From Pelodera strongyloides (taxonomy: Eukaryota; Nematoda; Chromadorea; Rhabditida; Rhabditidae): DNA of 64,000 bases. The position numbers and the translations under genes were made by a program. Shown here piece after piece: positions 1 to 11,643 of this stretch (positions are counted from its first letter, which is position 1; the number at the start of each line of letters is the position of its first letter). A model generated the notes under the pieces. It did no database searches, was not told the DNA's origin, and worked only from the letters and a program-made list of their open reading frames with translations. The stretch lies in contig JAANDG010000079.1 of NCBI GenBank assembly GCA_036852015.1, forward strand, positions 299,297 to 363,296, given 5' to 3'.

Positions 1-167
1 AGAGAGAGAGGGAGGGAGAGAGAGAAGAGAGAGAGTTAAGGGAGGGAGAGGGAGAGATCAAGTCTGCTCCGAGATCCGGTCTATCCCCTCGGGGACTACT
101 CCCCCCGATCCTACAAGGAGAAATGGGTGACGAATGGGAGAGAGGGAGAGAGAGAGAGAGAGACGTC
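1..167. repeat. GA-rich microsatellite block
   Basis: Two purine-rich (GA)n/(GGGA)n tracts at 1-57 and 137-163 flank about 80 bp of mixed sequence. No coding potential is evident. Confidence 0.85.
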
Positions 168-2700
168 GATTATTGATTTGTCATATAGTTATCGATTTTT
201 GAATAGACAAAGTGCATGCATATAGATATAATGAAAAAGTACTAATTATACATGATCATTTTTTTTAATAAAAAAATTGAGCGTGCGTCGTGAATCTACT
301 GTTCTACTCAGACATAATGTCAGTAAAATTTGAAGGAAGTTTTGTAATTACACGCAGACACGTGAACGTGAGCGAGATCGTTTTTACTCCTAGCGTAAGT
401 GCATGAGGGTAATCCTAACCTAACGGATACTATGAAATAAAAATGATCACTTATGAAAATATAATATATTCAATTTTCCCGGCAATTTGTCAAATACATT
501 TGAACCAATCGGTCAAAAGGTCATCTGCAAAGCCAGAAAATTTCCACGAGAAACTGAATTATCATTAAAAAGATATTATAAAAAAGTTGATTGAATAAGA
601 AGTTTGATATTGTAGATAAGAGATAGATGAGCCAACAAACATAAACTGACAGTTGTTCTCTTCACTGTGCTGTGTTGTGTGTGATGAAATATAAGATCTG
701 AGCATGAAGAGAGAGAGAGATACATATATATGTGTATACAAAAATAAACCCCTTTTTTCTGGGTTCTTATGGATAATGTACTGTATAATAATTATTAAGA
801 GAACATAATTATAATACTCTTTGCCTCATTGGAGAGTTGTAACCAAAGGAGGACAGTGCATTCGTAAAGTAATAGTTGAAAAACAATAATTGTATAAAAA
901 TATAAAAAAAAAAACTCGGAAATAGCTTTTCCTTCGGAGTACGTGATCCGGAAACAAATATACAGATAAATATGAAATTGTTGGAGAGAGAGAGAGGGAG
1001 GGAAGAAAGATAAAGGGGGAACCATAGAGAGAGATAGAGAGAGCGGAAGAGAGAGAGAGAGAAAGATAGAGAGAGGACAAAAGAGGAAGAGAATAAACGG
1101 AAATAAAAATGTAAAAGTGTCCATAAAAGACGTTGATCTCGTAAAATAAAACGCAAAACGCTAGGATACCCTACATATCGGGACAGTCGTTTTTTTTAAA
1201 TATTGTGGCGACCACACACAGATATTTAATGTGTATATAGAATTTTTTGATGTCATAGAAATATATAATTCGTGCAATATTAATTGTTGTTATTCCTGTT
1301 TTTTGTTGTATAGAAAAATAGAAAGGCTCGTTTTATTGCAGGTAAATTGTCGCATGGGGTGAAATAGGCAATCTAACAAGTGATGTTAACTTGTTAATAA
1401 TAAAAATGGTCTAGTTTTGGTATAAAATTATAAAATAAGCACTTCTTTTAAGTTTTTAGTAAAAAACATCTGCATCTATGCGCACTATGCGAAACGGGAC
1501 ATGCGCCTATACCTATCTATGTAATACCAAAGATATATTTTTGGATTCTTTGTTAGTTCTAGCTAGGGAAACGGTGCAACTTTTGGTATAAAACCTTTCG
1601 ACCGCTTTCTTAGAAGTTCACTCTTAATTTTTTTTATTTATAGTTTAGTGCCATCATAAAAGCACAATATAATTCCATATTCCTTATAAATATACTTGCC
1701 TAAAAATATGAATGATAGATGCAAAAAGGCTCGTTTTTCTATAACAATTGAATGAAAAGAATTTGTATTGTCTGCGAAAACGAGTCATAAATTCCCCAAT
1801 TCTTTAAATTTTCATTTTCTGAATAAAAGTGAAAATAGAAAGACGTCAGAGAAGTTCTCATTGAAATGTTGCATCGTCCATTAGTATATCAAACAACTTT
1901 CGTAATATGCAAAATGAAATAATATAAAAATAGCAATAAACAAAATAGAAAAAATACCTAAAGCAAGATTTGAAACCGTTTGCGAAACTTATTAATAAAA
2001 TAAACAATATAAAAATATAAAGGATTTATCCACTAACAATGCTAAAGTACCATAAGAAATATGTATAATGTGATGAAAATACTCATTGTCCATAATCTTT
2101 TCAAAGTCTAATAGATACCGTAGGCGTTGGATAGTAGAGTTTTCTCAAAAGCTGGCATCTTTTTGTCCCGGGCCCCTTATTGGTCCAAAACTATTCTAAT
2201 GTATGCAAGTCCCGCCCACCAACAGATGTGTTTCCCTTCATAAATGAAGGTCCCAAGTTTGAGTTTAAAATTTACGCGCAAATCAATATTTTTCATAAAT
2301 AAACTTGACTTATATTTACTTACATTGATAGAAGCCATAAGGTTACATCCTGTCCTGTTTTACGACTATGACAAATTTAGTCTTTCAATAAGCTACAAAT
2401 ACATATATTTGCACGTAAAAAGAGTCAATATTTTGCAAGGACTGACGTGACATAGTGTATTCCTGAGAGAGCACAGAGAAGCGAAGAAATTGAAACATGT
2501 TATATAAAACATGTAAGGCCTTTCAGGTATGCAAAGAATGGAAAGCGCGCTGACACGCTCAAAAAGGGGCGGAGCATTAAAAGAGGGCGGAGTTAGGTGA
2601 TGATCCCGTTTCAGGACAAATATTTCATAAAATTCGATTTCCTTATTCGAAGCACGCTAATTCTTAATGTTGAGTGATCTATTCGGAAACTGTCCAAAAC
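168..2700. other. Intergenic, no recognisable gene
   Basis: AT-rich DNA with many stops in all frames. A GA-rich imperfect repeat at about 984-1090 produces low-complexity Ser/Leu reading frames on the minus strand, which I do not regard as genes. I see no splice-linked coding segments. Confidence 0.6.
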
Positions 2701-2717
2701 GCTCACATATTATATTT

Positions 2718-2899
2718 TAAAGCGAAATACCGGTCGGTTTTTGAAACGCATCGCTGACAACTTACTCTTACGTATTGATGCTAATGTGCTCGAATTTGGC
2801 TCGATTTTTTTATTCTAACTGATGTTCATTTGCATAGGCCGCATAAGAATGATGGTGTACTCGATATGCTTCAAAACCGGCCGGCATTGCGCTTTAATA
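2718..2899. repeat. Palindromic MITE-like element, family A
   Basis: Starts TTAAAGCGAAATACCGGTCG and ends with the near-complement ACCGGCCGGCATTGCGCTTTAA. Its interior has the family hallmarks: TCGATTTTTTTATTCTAA, TTCATTTGCATA and GCATAAGAATG. It belongs to a family of about 100-180 bp terminal-inverted-repeat elements found more than a dozen times in this window, in introns and between genes. Confidence 0.8.
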
Positions 2900-3082
2900 G
2901 AAGCATGCTAATTCTCCTTTGGAAATTAAATTTTATGTTGACCTATCCGGAAACTATGTCCAGAACGCTCACATATTACATTTTAGCATTGTTTCGTTTG
3001 TTCAGCAGTATAAATATGTTAGTGCTCTCGCCACTCGCCACTTACCATCACTGAACGTTGCACAAAAAAAACATCTATTCTG

Positions 3083-3380
3083 CTTTATGGGGTCTCGATG
3101 TATGACAAACATTGCTTCCAAGTATGGCTTTAATTACCGTAGATTGGCACTGCACGGGGACAACTACAGACCGCCAATAAATGGTCCCGCGGCCGGTAGC
3201 CACAGGACAATTTTTTTCGAGCGTGCATAAACTGTGCATTTTCGCCTCGTCTAGTATTATCAATGGTGCATTTTCAAACTTTCAAAGGTGTATGCACAAT
3301 TTCAAAGGTGTATACATGAGATGCACATTTGATACTTGGAAGCAAAATGCGCTGTTTTTGCCATACATCGAGACCCCATT
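3083..3380. repeat. Inverted-repeat element, family D
   Basis: The left arm contains TGGGGTCTCGATGTATG and GCTTCCAAGTAT. The right arm is its approximate reverse complement (GATACTTGGAAGC ... CATACATCGAGACCCCA). The element is about 300 bp and looks like a non-autonomous DNA transposon. Short open frames inside are likely by-products of the palindrome. Confidence 0.7.
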
Positions 3381-3659
3381 AGTCGCAGTGCGAAAACCTG
3401 ATCATTACGCGGATTTAGTTTTTTTTTCGTGAGGACACGAAGACCGTACAACGAGACAATCTAAAATTCCCTATTTCAGATGAACAACAAGACAACAGAA
3501 AATCTGCAAACGCGAAAGAACTTGAAAATGAAAAACGCAAGCAAAATAAAATAATTTTCAAAGTTCAATCGATATTTGACTACATCTACAATGTCTACAA
3601 AAGTAATCACGGACTGTATGAAAGTGTACTGGTCAGAGAAAAGCAGTGAGAAAGAGAAA

Positions 3660-3668
3660 ATAGAGAGG

Positions 3669-3700
<32 letters not shown>

Positions 3701-3735
3701 GACAGAGAGAGAAAGGGAGAGAGAAATAGAGATCA
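3660..3735. repeat. GA/GACA microsatellite
   Basis: Imperfect (GAGACA)n/(GA)n tract. The minus-strand open frame across it encodes only Ser/Leu/Val low complexity and is not a credible gene. Confidence 0.85.
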
Positions 3736-5190
3736 CCCAGCAGTAGTAGCCAAGGTGGGTACACAGTACACACTCGGCAATGTCAACACAGAAGGAGGAC
3801 TACACGGGGGTGGATATGTTTGGAGAAACCTGCTGACAAACACTAGCGCCAGAACTGCGCCGAGCAATCTATTATTAAATGCGAGAAGCTACATTTTGCT
3901 GCCTAGCTGCTGTGTTAGCATACATTGATAAGATTTGAAATTATGACAGTGACTGCGGTTTACAGTTTTAAATGTTTTTATGAGTGCTAGAGATAAAGTA
4001 AATTATTTTAAGAAAATATTCGCATACATCGCTGATGTGCTGCATTTAAAGGGATGTAACAACCAGTTTTTGAAACATATGTTGAATACTGTATTCCCGT
4101 GCATTATATACAAATGTGCATGATTGGAACAAAAAATCGAACCTAATTCAAACACACTTATTGTTAGCATAAATACATGGGAGCACAGTTCTCCAATATA
4201 CGTTTCAAAAACCGGCCGCTATATCACTTTAACATTTTTTAATAGGACGAAGTTGAAGTTCAAGGATCCTTGAATATTGGTTCTCATCTAGACACAATTC
4301 CCTTTTCATTTCCTTCCAGTATTGAAAAGGTAAAGTTAGACATTTTCTACTCTGATTTTCAGATATGCATACCAAATGCGCATTTCAGACTTTGGATTGA
4401 CTACTACAGCCCAAACAACGCTGTAGGAGAACTCTGCGTAAAATAGTGCGGGGTTGGAGAAAGCATGATCTAAAATCACAACATTGACAGTATTCAACAT
4501 CTTATCAGGAAATAAATAACATAGTGTAGAACATTGACATTTACCACGGTTTTGAAATATTCAGCCAATCAAAGGATTTAATCCGGAGCCGTACACATCA
4601 GGAGCAAATCATCACGAAGTTAATGCACAGTATAGCTTTCTGCAGATAAATGAATAAATACATAACCGTAAGTTTGAATACCGGCCGGTTTCTGAAATGC
4701 ATCGTGGACAATTGTATTCTTACGTATTTATGCTAATTTGCTGGAATTCAGCTCGATTTTTTATTCTTATTTATGTTCATTTACATATATGCTGCATAAG
4801 AATGCTGGTCTACTTGATGTGTTTCGGTCTACGAGTCGGTATATGAAAACTCATCCAAAGGATGCTAAACATTTAAAAATTTAAATGGACAAAGTGAATA
4901 CAGGGCCATGAGCCATGACCACCCACTATTCATCTTCAGTGCATTTTATTGCCCTTTTTGGAATGCACACTGGCTTTTTTTCCTTCGGTTATATCGAACA
5001 CCAATTTTGTCCTCTTTTCAATTTACCCCATGTCCAAAAACCCCTCTTCCATTAATAAATATTTGATGAGTTGACGCTACGAAATATGACAATTTATGCT
5101 AATAAAAAGGTTTTTTCCTCTGCAATTCCAGCTTCAATTACGACAAATTTTGCAGTTGAGTACCAAGTACATCCACGAACTAGAATACTT
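3736..5190. other. Intergenic with two repeat copies
   Basis: A family B element lies at about 4051-4233: it starts AAAGGGATGTAACAACCAG and ends AAAACCGGCCGCTATATCACTT. A family A element lies at about 4676-4831 and has lost its right inverted end after GATGTGTTTC. No gene recognised. Confidence 0.6.
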
Positions 5191-5194
5191 TTAT

Positions 5195-5410
5195 TGCACG
5201 AGCTCTGGGCTGGCTGGTTGGCTAGTGCGTTCGTATATAACGTGAACGACCCGGGTTCGAGTCTGGCCCATGACAACTTTCAAATCAACAACCGGCGAGG
5301 GAATCATGGGTGATCCCTAATGGCCCTGAAGACCTCTGCGAACAAGTCATAAGCTTTGAAACACTGCGTTGAACTGCCCTTGCAAAACCTTATTATTCAT
5401 TATTACAATA
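5195..5410 (+). repeat. tRNA-derived SINE-like element
   Basis: A tRNA-like head carries a box-A-like GGCTGGTTGGCTAGTG and, about 40 bp downstream, a good box B (GGGTTCGAGTCTGG, about 5253-5266), followed by a non-tRNA body. The box spacing fits a pol III promoter. The region does not fold as a complete tRNA by eye, so a SINE rather than a functional tRNA is more likely. Confidence 0.5.
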
Positions 5411-5659
5411 ATCCTATGGTGAACTTTCTGAATGAGGGTTATTTTATGCAAGCAGGAGCAATAAAACAACTCCGAAATACCACCACAGAAACAGCAAGCA
5501 AAATCCTTTATTAAAATGTGTTACTTTACAGACAAACAGAAAGAAATCTTGGGGATATGTATAATTCGAGCAGTGCATATGTTCATTCAAATAGACACAA
5601 GTTTATGTACTATAAAAAGTAATATTATTTTTAATGGACAAGCAAGGAGCAGACGAGAT

Positions 5660-6132
5660 TTAAAGCGACATGCCGGCCGGTTTTTGAAACGAATCTCAAA
5701 TATCAGCATTCTTATGCATTCATGCTAAAAGGGGTCTATTATCTATTTTTTATTCAAATTTATGCTCATTTGCATATCAAGCATAGGAAAGCAGGGAGTA
5801 CTCGATGCGTTTCAAAAACCGGCCGGTATTTCGCTTTAAAGCCATATACTTGTGAAACGTATGAGCATTCCTATGTATGTATGCTCATCCTAATTTACGT
5901 CATTTGCATCCAAACATACCGAAATGCAGTTGTTCTCATACGTTTCAAAAAACTGGCTATTATTTATTATTTCAAGCGAAACACCGGCCGATTTGTGAAA
6001 CACATCGAATAGACCAGCTCCCTTATGCATCCTATGCAACTGACATAAATTAGAATAAAAATTCGAGCTAATTCGAGCAAATTAGTAACATTTCAGATGC
6101 ATTTCAAAAACCGCCCGGTATTTCGCTTTAAA
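5660..6132. repeat. Two adjacent family A palindromes
   Basis: Copy 1 spans about 5660-5841 and copy 2 about 5976-6132. Both are bounded by AAAGCGA...CCGGCCG and CGG(C)CCGGTATTTCGCTTTAAA type inverted ends. The copies are in the same orientation, separated by about 130 bp of related sequence. Confidence 0.75.
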
Positions 6133-6505
6133 ATTGCACGCTACATCCGAGATAGTCGCAAAAAGTTTTTGCGATATTTTCTATATTCTCTTCGAGAGCA
6201 CCCTCACCCTTCTTCACGCCTTTCTGAAAGAGTTAGATCAGCTTATTATTTTATCAATTATCATTTGTCCCACAAGGTTTCTAGTCAATAGCAAAACAAT
6301 TTAATGTGACCCTTTCCCTCTAGATAGCCTATCATTTCTTTAGTTGCACGCATCGTGCTGTAACACTTTAAAGGGGTATAACGTCTGGTTTTGTAATGTA
6401 ACTGTGCGAAACTGAGCATTGTTTTAGTCGAACCATATTCATTAGCGCAGAGCAAGTGGGAAGCGAGTTGCCCAGCGTATGTTTGTTACATCGCTTAGTA
6501 GCACG

Positions 6506-6511
6506 TTTATT
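6506..6511 (-). other. Candidate polyadenylation signal
   Basis: AATAAA on the minus strand, about 235 nt past the proposed stop of the membrane-protein gene. Confidence 0.35.
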
Positions 6512-6746
6512 CCCTGGAATCTGGAATAAAAATTTACCTCAACGAGAGCGTATAGAGTGGTGCCGTGTGATCCCCAATGGTAGCAGAATTTGTAGTCCTT
6601 CTCGTCCCAAAATGTGTAATGATCCCAACCGCTTGGAGTCTCCGGCATAGCGGTATGAGGTGCACCCTGTAAGTACGGTAATAATATCATCTTCGAGCGA
6701 CCTTTCGTCTCAAAATCGTAGCTCACACTGCGAAGGGTTTCCTTGA

Positions 6747-7791
6747 TTACGAAGAACCGTTGGACGCTGTACTGAACCACTCTTGACCAAAAAAACCACA
6801 TCCACACAAATCTATTTACAAATGTCAATGTTGTGTGCATATAAATAATATAGAACGTTGAAAATCATAAGTTAAAGGTGTGAATCAGATAAACCATAAA
6901 GCCCAATGAGGAATAGACATATATATGAAGGGATAGACTCACATCTATGCGGCATCGTGGATGTATTCCCATGATGCATATGCAAATGATTATAATTAGA
7001 ATAGAAAGCCGTGCAGTATGGCGCAGCCATTTGCGTGTACTATACTATTTGGGACTACAGCGTCCAGCACACCTTTCAAAACCGGCTGTTACAGCGCTTA
7101 AAAATTAAATTTCACCCGCCTTATCTCTATTCTTATAGCAAGCGATTGCCAGAACCGCTTGAATCTCGTCCTTGGAAACTTCAAAATCCAGCATATACTT
7201 GATGAGATCTTGCGTTCGCTTCTAAATGTTTTATAATCATGCAAATAGATAGATTTAGAATTATCAGAAAACATTATTACTGAAGCTGTAGAAAATTGTC
7301 TACTACATTTGGATATTCATAAATATCTATAAGATTCATAGCTTTGAAAAAGAACAAAAACAGCTGAATCACCAACCACACAATCCGTGCATTCGACTGC
7401 CTGAAATAGTAGAAACTGTTAAAGCAAAATGCCGACCGGTTTTTGAAGCGCAACATGAACCGAGGCATTTTTATGCATTTATGCTAAGTGGGGCCGATTT
7501 GTTATTCGAATTTGTGCTCATTTTTATAATGCTGCATAAGAATGCTGGTGTATTCGATGTGTTTCAAAAATCTTATGAGCAACAATTTCAATACGTAACC
7601 CCGATACTTTCTTCAGACAATAAACATTGACAGAAATTTATAATGCCAAACAGAATAGTCGAGCCCACAACAGATAAAAGATATAACCAAATGAAAGCAA
7701 CCTTCACCTCAAAACCTGTCGTTTCAATGTAGGAAGGCAATAAGCAGAGGATAACAAAGATAATACATTGTACAGGGGATGAAAAAATCAT
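6747..7791 (-). CDS. Small multi-spanning membrane protein, unknown function
   Basis: Proposed four-exon gene: 7791..7595, 7400..7307, 7221..7116, 6811..6747, with phases that close to 153 aa. The start ATG follows a candidate acceptor (AAATAG, 9 nt upstream). Hydrophobic segments lie near residues 8-22 (VQCIIFVILCLLP), 30-55 (AFIWLYLLSVVGSTILF) and 70-85 (IVWLVIQLFLFFF). A polar C-terminal part follows (KRTQDLIKYMLDFEVSKDE). AATAAA on the minus strand lies about 235 nt after the stop (6511..6506). I do not recognise a family. A 132-codon open frame (6442-6840) overlaps the last exon in another frame and could instead be part of the product, so the 3' end of the model is uncertain. Confidence 0.5.
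7420..7571. repeat. Family A palindrome, right end lost
   Basis: The left end TTAAAGCAAAATGCCGACCG and the interior GCATAAGAATGCTGG are present. The right inverted end stops after GTGTTTCAAAAATC. It sits in intron 1 of the membrane-protein gene. Confidence 0.65.
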
Positions 7792-7799
7792 TTTGTGCA

Positions 7800-10700
7800 C
7801 TATTTTCTGATTTTTCTTGACTAATTAGATTTGTGCATGTGGTTTCATATTTGCATATGTAAAATTACATATTAGCATATATCTATTTAACATACCCGTA
7901 ATGAGGACATTACTCTAGATATACAGACTTCTGTGAAAGCGGGACCCCGGCCCGGCTTCTACATAAGTATACTCTGAACCTCAGACGAGCAGCTGCCAAA
8001 ACTTTTGCTGGGTGCGCGGATTTGCGTTGCCTAACTCACTCGGCCATGTATTATTACTCGCAATCTATCAACCGCGCACCTCTCCGCGTACGCGGGTAAT
8101 TGCGCGGCTAGCTGCGCGCGCGTATTCGTGCGCCAGCTCCAGTAGCCGATAACTCGCCTGGAGACTGGTACTTCAAATGAAATCTACTATGGAAGGAAAA
8201 CAAGCGACGCTCTAACAATTAGTGTCTTGAGTTCTTTGAGATAATGCGTGGTGTTTCTAAAACATATTGAAATAAAAACTCTTTACTATCAAAGCAGTTG
8301 ACTAACAGCAAACTCAGAAAACGAAAGTTTTACCGAGTCGAATGACTTAGGATCGAAACACAGAGAAAGTGAAAGTTATATATTTTAGCAAGTCCCCTTT
8401 TCTGTATAGCTGATCAATTAAGCATTATAATTACTACACTACTACACATAATCTGGTTTTCGAGCTATTCCGAATATAATAGATTCTAAGATAAGCGGCA
8501 ACACTGATAAGCAGGGCAAAATTGCAACATCACGTTTTTTTTCCAGTAAATTACATACGAATACCGATTTTTTGTGCGTAGCTTGCGTATTCTCGCCTAA
8601 AAATTTATCTGCAACACATTATACACAAAGGTAAAAAAAAACCCAGAAAGTCAGACAACCGTATGTCCGATACGTAGTCGGTGGACGATGGTACAGCGTG
8701 ACATGTCAGGCTGTTCTAACTATTCCAATTTCTAAACTACTTCAACTACTGGTAGATCTCCATAGGAGGGAGTCACCTGTCTACTCTTTGAAAAAAAATT
8801 CCGTCCCTTGTATTATTTGCACTCACTTTGGCATATATATAGAATTACCAGGACACTGTAAATCATCCTTTTGTACCATTTAGAACCAACGCCCAGTCGA
8901 AGACCAGAAGCAAAACGACAAAGAACGGCTGGAGATCAGATAACAGGATTATAATCATACTTGTCTGATAAAGGGTTATCAGTAGATACGGAGCACACAA
9001 AAAGCACACTGTGCGCACTAAAGACTAGAATATAAATATATGCTCTAACTAGACTAAATTGAATTCAGATAGAACAATGTCGGAAGAACCATTATTGATG
9101 AATTAATCAGAGTTTGATTAATAAACAAAATCTGGTTCAGAAGATCTAAATAAATATAAAGATAAGTAAATATCTTTATCAATCTGTGTAATACTTTTTC
9201 GTTCATCATTGAGTGTGCCACCAACGTAGTTCGCTTACGTTAGCCGATGATTTTTTCCAAAAAATCTAAACGAGAGAAAATTTGTGAGCCACCGGTATGC
9301 AAGAAGTGCGCCGCAAGTGTGCGACAAGTTTTCCGTCCGCCCCGCGTTGGTGCGGCGCGCCTGGCGCTTGTGTTGTCCTCCATGTGCTGGTGTACCGCGC
9401 GGTCAGAATCTTGTACGCTTACATTCCGACACCTTTTTTTTATAGTCGCTCACCTCCTAAACTTACAAACATCAACTGTGATTTTTAAGGCCTCTTTATA
9501 AAACTAATAAATACTAATGACTCAACCCGTTATTTTTGGTAAAAAGAATGCACAATATTAACACAACAGATGAGTTGTATTTACATTGACACGTATTTTA
9601 GTACGTAAGTGCATTTTAAAATAGAAATTCTGAATCAAAACATTTAATTTAGTACACAATATACATCAACACATAAAAACGAAAAGCCTTCTGTGTTTTA
9701 GTTTCAAAAGTATAATACACCTGATTCGCAAACATTGAAAATGACCGGTGACGCATTTTCCTGCTTTATTTGTAAAATACATCAACAAACAGATATCTGC
9801 GGGACTAAACTCTATATAATATGTGCAAAGTTACTTGTGCATCTATTTGCGCTCTACAGTAGTTTACCCGAGTACAAAATGTTCCTAAGGTTCATAAAAG
9901 AAAAGTGTTTGAATTTTGACCAAAGAATAGTATTTTCTTTGCAACTCGGTCGCCAACTGAACTTTAGAATTTGCAATTTTTACAAAATTTTTACTATATA
10001 ATGTCAGGTTAGGGCCACCATTCTGTAGAATTCGCTTCCTACAGTATTCCCCTTATAACGGCTACTTTTTGACCTATCATTTATGTATTTCATCTCTTTT
10101 CATAGTAGGTTTATAGGATCCACAACGTTTGCAGGTTATGTTATATGGCGTAGCGTATGTGACTAATATTGGGTCGAGAGATATCTTACATTGAGTGAGG
10201 CTTGTTCTAGAATTTGTGCGCCATTTTTCTATGATACAAGCTCGATATCACTTACATAACTCGGGTGGGAAGAGTCACCCATCCCGTTTTACTACTGTGA
10301 AGCGGGAGGGGAGGGGTATTCCCCAGTTTGGCCACATTGATTTCTTCACTGGGTTTATTTTTGTGATCCCTAATAGTGTCATCAGCAGTTGGTCTATTGT
10401 CTGATTTGATTATAAGCGGATTATTCTTTATTGAACTGATCTGACCTTCGGCTTTTCAAAGCCAAAGCACACGAGAAACGTTTTATTTATATTTGTTGCT
10501 GTATTTTGATTTAGATCCAGTCTCCCGTTATTAAAGCGAAATACCGTCCCGTTTTTGAAATACAACGAGTAGATCAGCATTATTACGCAGCTTATGCAAA
10601 TGAACATAAATTAGAACAAAAAATCGAGCTAAATTCGAGAAAATTAGCATGAATTCGTAAGAATTCAGTTATCCATGATGCGTTTCAAAAAAACGGCTGG

Positions 10701-11640
10701 TATTTCGCTTTAAAACACTAATCGCTAGCAAGGCTAGAAAACTGGGGAAACTAACAGTACACAATGCAACATATTGTTATTTTATTTTAGCTAATTGAAT
10801 ACCCCGAGGAGTGATATTTTATAGAAAATTATTGTAAATTAGGATGTTTGAATAGAAATTTGTTAAATGTTAGTAAGAAATGTATGAGGATAAACAAAAA
10901 GTAACATGACATTTATGAGTTTACACTAAAATTAGTGTATTAAAAACACCACATCGGTATTTTATGATTGGGAAAACATTGAGACAAAAGGATTTCGTAT
11001 TTGCAAAACACACAACTCTTCTAATAAAAGCTAGAAAAATACAAAGGAACGTGGTAAACTCAGGTTTCCCATTGGTTCTTTATCTCAACTCGTTCATAAG
11101 GAATAATATTTCGTCAGTTTCACTTGATTTATGACATATCGCCTAACAACTGATTGCTTACAATAGAAGGCGAGATAAGTAAATTATTGGGGTATATATA
11201 CCGTAGTCGATCCTTTTCCGGAGAACCCATTTCGAAAATACTGTACTTTTGTACTCACTATTTTTTGTATTCTACCCCATTAGCATTTCGTGCTTCCCCC
11301 TATTGTTGTCTTTGTTTCTGGCCAAAAAAAGCTATGCAACTATTTGACATTGAATGTATATAGTACACATTTGTTGGTCCAGAGATCTGCTCACGGTAGG
11401 GCATAGTTGTCGAATCCAAATACCCATGCTAACCGAACCTTTGATGTCTGGTGTGAGAGACCGGTGTGCTACCCAGACCACTTTGCCATAAACCTTTTGT
11501 ATTTTGATCCATAAAGAGTGTATTCTACTACTTAAAACTCAGTTAGTGATCCACCCTCGCCCGACTGATTAAAGTCTCCCCCGCTGGTTTACTAGCAATT
11601 GATAAAACGTTTCGTAATTAGAGATAATCTTTTCAGGAAA
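7800..11640. other. Intergenic, mostly featureless
   Basis: About 3.8 kb without a gene I can support. Two patches are unusually GC-rich for this window: about 7945-8165, with GCGCGGCTAGCTGCGCGCGCG, and about 9290-9420. A family A palindrome lies at about 10532-10713 (TTAAAGCGAAATACCGTCCC ... GGCTGGTATTTCGCTTTAA). Open frames at 8698-8883, 9247-9501, 9735-10001 and 10195-10404 lack recognisable domains or a linked exon structure. Confidence 0.5.
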
Positions 11641-11643
11641 AAA

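Noticed and set aside
795..1156. Overlapping minus-strand frames of 84-115 codons rich in Ser/Leu/Phe
   Set aside because: They lie over a GA-rich imperfect repeat; composition is low-complexity and no splice-linked continuation exists.
5195..5275. Possible functional tRNA gene
   Set aside because: Box B is good, but the acceptor and anticodon stems do not pair convincingly by eye; a SINE head fits better.
6442..6840. 132-codon minus-strand frame overlapping the last exon of the membrane-protein gene
   Set aside because: Its frame does not connect in phase with the upstream exons, and another frame gives an exact phase fit and stop. Kept as an alternative 3' end, not as a gene.
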